Position numbers and translations under genes: made by a program. The notes beneath the pieces are model-generated. The model had not been told where the DNA came from and ran no database searches. It worked only from the letters and a program-made list of their open reading frames with translations. Source: Vulcanimicrobiota bacterium (lineage in GTDB: Bacteria > Vulcanimicrobiota > Vulcanimicrobiia > Vulcanimicrobiales > Vulcanimicrobiaceae). Taken from it: DNA of 10,194 nucleotides. The stretch's first letter is position 1, and every line of letters starts with the position of its first letter. The DNA lies in assembly GCA_003155175.1 (NCBI GenBank), contig PMFP01000134.1:41298-51491 (forward strand). Reading direction: 5' to 3'. Shown in pieces: positions 6,650-10,194 of the stretch.

Positions 6650-8329
6650 CTAGTGGGACCCCGCGGGCACGGGCGCCGGCGAATCCGTGAGTTCTTCGTC
6701 GAGACCCTTGTACGGCAGCGGCAGCGAGAAATCGTACGGCAAGCCGTAGACGTTCGGAATGTGCTTGAAGTTGTAGTAGTGCGGCGGCGAAGGCAGCTGC
6801 CATTCGAGCGTGCGTGCACCCCACGGGTTCGCGCCGGCCTTCTTGCCGTTTCGCAGACTCCAGATCACGTTGACGAAGAACAGCAGGATGCCGAACGTCA
6901 TCACGAAGGACGACACCGACGCAAAGCGGTTCCAGAACTCGAACTGCGGATCGTACTGCGGAACCCAACGCGGCATGCCGAGGATGCCGAGCCAGTGCAT
7001 CGGCAAGAACGTGCCGTTGAAGCCGATGAAGAACAGCGCGAAGTTCCATTTTCCGAGCGTCTCGTTCATCATGCGGCCGCTCATCTTCGGGAACCAGTAG
7101 TAGATGCCCGCGAAGATGCCGGTCAGGCTGCCGCCGACCAGGACGTAGTGGAAATGCCCCACCACGAAGTACGTGCCGTGGATGTGCAAGTCGTACGGGA
7201 TCGCCGCCAGGAAGATTCCCGTGATCCCGCCCAGCGTGAACAGCGCGAGGAACCCAAGCGCGAAGAGCATCGCCGTCGTGAGGTGGATCTTGCCGCCCCA
7301 GAGCGTCGCCAGCCACGAGAAAATCTTCACGCCCGTGGGAACGGCGACCACGTAGGTCAGGATCATGAACGGCAGCTGCAAGTACGGCGCCAAGCCGGAC
7401 GTGAACATGTGGTGCGCCCAGACCATGAACCCGACCAGCGCGATGGCCATGGACGAGAACGCGATCATCTTGTAGCCGAAAATCGGCTTGCGCGAGAAGG
7501 TCGGCAGTATTTCGGAGACGATGCCGAAGACGGGCAGCACCATGATGTAGACGGCCGGGTGGGAGTAGAACCAGAACATGTGCTGCCACAGAACGGGGCT
7601 GCCGCCCTTGGTCGGGTCGTAGAACGGCACGCCGAACTGGCGCTCGATGAAGAGCGCGGCGAGTGCGGCGGCGAGCGCGGTGGTCGCGACCATCGAGAGC
7701 GGCGCGGTCGCGAGCTGAGCCCAGACGAAGAGCGGCATGCGCGTAAACGTCATCCCCGGCGCGCGCATCTGCATGATCGTCACGATGAAGTTGATGCCCG
7801 TGAGCGTCGAGCTGACGCCGATCAGGAAGATCGCCGCGCACCACATCGAGGTGCCCACCCCGCCTTCGAGCGAGATCGGCGGATACTCCGTCCAGCCCGC
7901 CACCGGCGCGCCGACGAGAAACGACGAGAACAGCAGCAAGCCCGCTACCGGGAACATCCAGAAGCTCAGCATGTTGAGCCACGGGAAGGCGACGTCGCGC
8001 GCGCCGATCTGCAGGGGCATGACGAAGTTCCCGAAGCCGCCGGTGACGATCGGAATGATCACCAGCCAAACCATCGCGCTGCCGTGGACCGTGTAGACCT
8101 CGTTGTACGTGTCGTTGGAAACGAATCCGCCGGCATGGTTCATCAATTGAACGCGGATCGTCTCGGCCAAGAGCCCCGAGAGGATGAAAAAGACGAAGCC
8201 GGTGATCATGTACTGAATTCCGATGATCTTGTGATCGATCGAAAAGACGTACCGCCGGATGAAGCCTTGCGGTTCCGGGTGGATGTGGTCGGCGATTCCG
8301 CCGCCCGCGTGTGCCGCCTGTACTGCCAT
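6650..8329 (-). CDS. coxA: Cytochrome c oxidase subunit I, A2-type heme-copper oxygen reductase
   Basis: Catalytic subunit (559 residues, about twelve helices) holding heme a and the heme a3-CuB site where oxygen is reduced to water with proton pumping. Heme a is bound by H82 and H394, heme a3 by H392, and CuB by H257, H306 and H307, with Y261 in position for the His-Tyr cross-link. The helix VI motif is Y255-S256-H257-P258-A259-V260-Y261: the A1-type Glu is Ala and the Tyr-Ser pair defines subtype A2. The D-channel entrance Asp (D112) with the following A-F-P-W-L-N, and the K-channel Lys (K335 in P-T-G-V-K) are kept. G385 sits after H384, where most A1 enzymes have the Asp that helps bind Mg/Mn. 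AGAGAG lies 8 bases before the ATG; the coxB stop is 31 bases upstream. Confidence 0.98.
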   Translation of the reverse strand: MAVQAAHAGGGIADHIHPEPQGFIRRYVFSIDHKIIGIQYMITGFVFFILSGLLAETIRVQLMNHAGGFVSNDTYNEVYTVHGSAMVWLVIIPIVTGGFGNFVMPLQIGARDVAFPWLNMLSFWMFPVAGLLLFSSFLVGAPVAGWTEYPPISLEGGVGTSMWCAAIFLIGVSSTLTGINFIVTIMQMRAPGMTFTRMPLFVWAQLATAPLSMVATTALAAALAALFIERQFGVPFYDPTKGGSPVLWQHMFWFYSHPAVYIMVLPVFGIVSEILPTFSRKPIFGYKMIAFSSMAIALVGFMVWAHHMFTSGLAPYLQLPFMILTYVVAVPTGVKIFSWLATLWGGKIHLTTAMLFALGFLALFTLGGITGIFLAAIPYDLHIHGTYFVVGHFHYVLVGGSLTGIFAGIYYWFPKMSGRMMNETLGKWNFALFFIGFNGTFLPMHWLGILGMPRWVPQYDPQFEFWNRFASVSSFVMTFGILLFFVNVIWSLRNGKKAGANPWGARTLEWQLPSPPHYYNFKHIPNVYGLPYDFSLPLPYKGLDEELTDSPAPVPAGSH

Positions 8330-8360
8330 GTGCGTTACTCTCTCTAGCTCTCCCCGGCGC

Positions 8361-9452
8361 CTATTTCAATGAATTCAAGTAGGCGACCAAATTGGCGATG
8401 TCTTTGTCGCCGATCGCGTTCATCTGCGCGCTCGGCATCTGACCCATGTCGCCCTTGTACCCTTGTTGCAAAATTTTCGCGACGTTCGCCGGCGTTGCGG
8501 CGTCGCCGTCCACCAAACTCGGATGTGACGGGTCGTGCAGAACGTCTTTGAGACCCGGGCCGACGAGACGCTGCGAGTATGGGCCGATCGCGTGGCAGGC
8601 CGAACATTTGGCTTGGAACGTCGCTTGCCCGGCTTTTGCGTCGCCGCCCGCCAGCGCGACCGTACCGGTGGACGCCGTCGCCACCGCGTCGCTCGCGTTC
8701 GCGTTCTTGGCCTGCCACGAATGGAACCATGCGTCGTACGCGGGGCGATCTTCGATCACGAAGACCTGCTTGTTCATTTCGGCGTGCTGCGTGCCGCAGA
8801 ATTGAGTGCAGATGATCTGATAGCGGCCCGGCCGCACGGGCGTAAAACGGATCGTCGTGACCATCCCGGGGACCATGTCGGTCTTGAGGCGCATGGCCGG
8901 AACCCAAAACGAATGGATCACGTCGGACGACGTGACGTTGAGCGTGACCGGAACGCCGAGCGGGACGTGCATCTCGTCGGTAATCTCGCCGTGCACCTGC
9001 GGGTAGCGGAACGTGTAGTACCACTTGTGCCCGATCGCTTCGACGACCAGACCGTTCGCAGGCTGCAGCGTGATCTCGTACCAGATCTTGACGCTGATGA
9101 TGGAGAGCAGGACGACGAAGAGGGCGGGCAGGATCGTCCAGAGGACCTCGAGGCGCACGTTGTCGTGCACCTGAACGCCGATGGCGTTGGGATCGTCGCC
9201 CTTCTTGGCACGGAACGCGATCGCGAAGTAGACGATGTAGCCGAAGATGAAGACGTAGAGGGCCGAACCGACGGCCGCCATGAACCGGAAGAGGTCGTCG
9301 ATCTGGCGCGCGGTCAGAATCGCTTCGGGCAACGCGTTCGAAATCGGTAACGTGTACCAGAAGTAGACCGAACCGGCGGCGACGACGGTCAGAACGGCCG
9401 TGGCAATCCAAAAACCGCGACCAAAGCCGACGGCCTGCCTGTTCTCAGCCAA
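8361..9452 (-). CDS. coxB: Cytochrome c oxidase subunit II with fused cytochrome c domain (caa3-type)
   Basis: Electron-entry subunit, 363 residues. Hydrophobic helices lie at about 14-33, 57-80 and 103-124; the last two are the usual subunit II pair (E-V-L-W-T-I-L-P at 102-109). The external cupredoxin domain binds binuclear CuA through H180, C215, C219, H223 and M226 (C-T-Q-F-C-G-T-Q-H-A-E-M). W144 in H-K-W-Y-Y matches the electron-entry Trp. After a low-complexity Ala/Thr linker (about 248-270) comes a class I cytochrome c domain: C283-S-A-C286-H287, with M339 (Q-M-P) the probable sixth ligand, though M336 is close. The fusion makes this a caa3 enzyme. Q217 replaces the Glu that in A1 oxidases lies between the CuA cysteines and contacts Mg. 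The start is TTG 9452, set by a strong AGGGAGA site; first gene of the cox operon. Confidence 0.97.
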   Translation of the reverse strand: MAENRQAVGFGRGFWIATAVLTVVAAGSVYFWYTLPISNALPEAILTARQIDDLFRFMAAVGSALYVFIFGYIVYFAIAFRAKKGDDPNAIGVQVHDNVRLEVLWTILPALFVVLLSIISVKIWYEITLQPANGLVVEAIGHKWYYTFRYPQVHGEITDEMHVPLGVPVTLNVTSSDVIHSFWVPAMRLKTDMVPGMVTTIRFTPVRPGRYQIICTQFCGTQHAEMNKQVFVIEDRPAYDAWFHSWQAKNANASDAVATASTGTVALAGGDAKAGQATFQAKCSACHAIGPYSQRLVGPGLKDVLHDPSHPSLVDGDAATPANVAKILQQGYKGDMGQMPSAQMNAIGDKDIANLVAYLNSLK

Positions 9453-9458
9453 ACAAAG

Positions 9459-9465
9459 TCTCCCT
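9459..9465 (-). promoter_or_regulatory. Strong Shine-Dalgarno site for coxB TTG start
   Basis: AGGGAGA on the minus strand ends 6 bases before TTG 9452-9450. No ATG or GTG in frame nearby gives a better start, so the gene begins with TTG despite being the first gene of a probably well-expressed operon. Confidence 0.65.
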
Positions 9466-9489
9466 AAGCCTGCGGAACGTCTACGCTAC

Positions 9490-9495
9490 ACTATA
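9490..9495 (-). promoter_or_regulatory. Possible -10 element for the cox operon
   Basis: TATAGT on the minus strand in the 85-base gap between nanE and coxB, about 38 bases before the coxB start. It is the only AT-rich hexamer of this kind in a very GC-rich gap. No matching -35 box is seen 16-18 bases upstream, so this is a weak call. Confidence 0.3.
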
Positions 9496-9509
9496 GGAAT
9501 CGCGCGCGC

Positions 9510-9534
9510 CCGGCGCACCGACCTTTACCGCCGG
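9510..9534 (-). terminator. Short inverted repeat just after nanE (weak terminator candidate)
   Basis: CCGGCG and CGCCGG arms of 6 base pairs with a 13-base loop begin 4 bases after the nanE stop. No T-run follows, and a GCGCGCGCG stretch comes next instead. It could reduce read-through from nanE into the cox operon, but such short GC repeats arise often in this sequence. Confidence 0.28.
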
Positions 9535-9537
9535 CTC

Positions 9538-10194
9538 TCAATCTTTCGGTGAGTCTACCTTTTCCAGCGGACCGGTGAAATCCCGGACTCGCGACTCGAT
9601 CCCGGTCAGCGCGGTTCCCACGACGACCGCATCCGCGCCGGCCTCGCGGGCGGCGAGGCAGTCCTGGGGTGAAGCGACGCCGCCCTCGCAGATCGTGAAG
9701 GCGTCGAGCTCGGCGAGTTCCCGCACCATGGCAAGCGCGGGCAAGGAGATACCTTTGGTCTCCTCCGTATAGCCGCACAACGTCGTCGCCAGGATCTCGG
9801 CTCCGGCCGCCCGCGCGCACACGGCGTCCTCGGCGGTCGCGCAGTCCGCCATCGGAATTCTTCCCTCCGCCAGAATCGCGTCCACGATCTCCGCGACCGA
9901 CGCGCCGCGCGGCCGCGCCCGGCCCGTCGCGTCGAACGCAACGATCTCGGCTCCGCTCTCGATGACGGCGCGAACCTCGTCCAGCGTGGGCGTGATGTAC
10001 GGCGCGTAGCCCTCGTACGCGCACTTGATGAGCCCGATCACCGGCACGCCGACCCGCGCGCGCACGGCGCGAAGATTCGCGACGCCTTGGATGCGAACGG
10101 CGCACGCGCCGCCGTCCTGCGCCGCGCGCGCCATCGCGGCAATCGCGTGCGGATCGTCGAGTGCCGAACCCGCCGGCGCTTGCACGGAGACGAT
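9538..10194 (-). CDS. nanE: N-acylglucosamine-6-phosphate 2-epimerase (NanE), N-terminus cut by window edge
   Basis: Cytoplasmic TIM-barrel epimerase that converts N-acetylmannosamine-6-phosphate to N-acetylglucosamine-6-phosphate in sialic acid and amino sugar use. About 218 residues are visible. The frame is open to the right edge, beginning I-V-S-V-Q-A, which matches the family start (usually preceded by a few residues with G-G-L), so only a handful of residues are missing and the GTG at 10185 is internal. Family features: G-L-I-K-C-A-Y-E with the catalytic Lys, followed by Y-I-T-P-T; D-A-T-G-R-A-R-P; and I-C-E-G-G with the likely catalytic Glu, then G-T-A-L-T near the end for phosphate binding. 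No other sialic acid gene is in view, so the pathway context lies outside. It is on the same strand as coxB, 85 bases upstream of it, with no functional link apparent. Confidence 0.9.
   Translation of the reverse strand: MVSVQAPAGSALDDPHAIAAMARAAQDGGACAVRIQGVANLRAVRARVGVPVIGLIKCAYEGYAPYITPTLDEVRAVIESGAEIVAFDATGRARPRGASVAEIVDAILAEGRIPMADCATAEDAVCARAAGAEILATTLCGYTEETKGISLPALAMVRELAELDAFTICEGGVASPQDCLAAREAGADAVVVGTALTGIESRVRDFTGPLEKVDSPKD

Noticed and set aside
6633..8069. Upstream extension of the coxC frame to 683 codons, as if a giant fusion protein
   Set aside because: The extra 479 codons overlap coxA in another frame, are Arg/His/Ala-rich, and only the last 204 codons match subunit III.
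6653..8347. Plus-strand open frame of 564 codons opposite coxA
   Set aside because: It lies fully antisense to coxA, is extremely rich in Arg, Asp, Glu and His, and shows no domain. It is the kind of shadow frame expected opposite a GC-rich gene.
9500..9510. Alternating GCGCGCGCG stretch as a possible Z-DNA or regulatory element
   Set aside because: Short, and such runs are expected by chance at this base composition.

Overview
The window is a GC-rich bacterial chromosomal segment that is densely coding, with no gene-free stretch over about 110 bases. Its core is an aerobic respiration locus. It holds the structural genes of a caa3-type cytochrome c oxidase (heme-copper oxygen reductase) and, converging on them from the other side, the two enzymes that turn protoheme into heme A. 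Gene content and protein style (high GC, many GTG and TTG starts, a lineage-type secreted protein of unknown function) would fit a poorly characterised phylum such as Candidatus Eremiobacterota (WPS-2). That placement is inference only; no rRNA or other phylogenetic marker is present.

Layout. Positions 1-743 (minus strand): a lipoprotein with a PrcB-like domain, then the start of a GH130-family glycoside phosphorylase/hydrolase that runs off the left edge. Positions 852-1673 (plus): a secreted protein of unknown function, followed by a long GC-rich inverted repeat (1673-1719). Positions 1741-5522 (plus): a tight cluster of ctaA (heme A synthase), ctaB (protoheme IX farnesyltransferase), a 14-helix MFS transporter and a two-helix membrane protein of unknown function, with overlaps or gaps of only a few bases. 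Positions 5526-9452 (minus): coxB (with a fused cytochrome c domain), coxA, coxC and two small membrane proteins. Positions 9538-10194 (minus): nanE, cut by the right edge.

How the genes work together. CtaB adds a farnesyl tail to protoheme IX to give heme O, and CtaA oxidises heme O to heme A, which CoxA binds as hemes a and a3. CoxB carries CuA and a C-terminal heme c that feeds electrons to CuA. The two clusters meet tail to tail with 3 bases between stop codons, so cofactor supply and apoenzyme are linked but divided between two convergent transcripts.

Most notable observations: CoxA is of the A2 subtype, with Y-S-H-P-A-V-Y replacing the glutamate-bearing G-H-P-E-V-Y. The two acidic ligands of the non-redox Mg/Mn site between subunits I and II appear to be lost together (Asp to Gly in CoxA, Glu to Gln in CoxB). 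Two small membrane proteins directly after coxC are candidate uncharacterised oxidase subunits or assembly factors. I found no mobile element, CRISPR array, tRNA or rRNA. This looks like an energy-metabolism core region with some lineage-specific additions rather than an accessory island.
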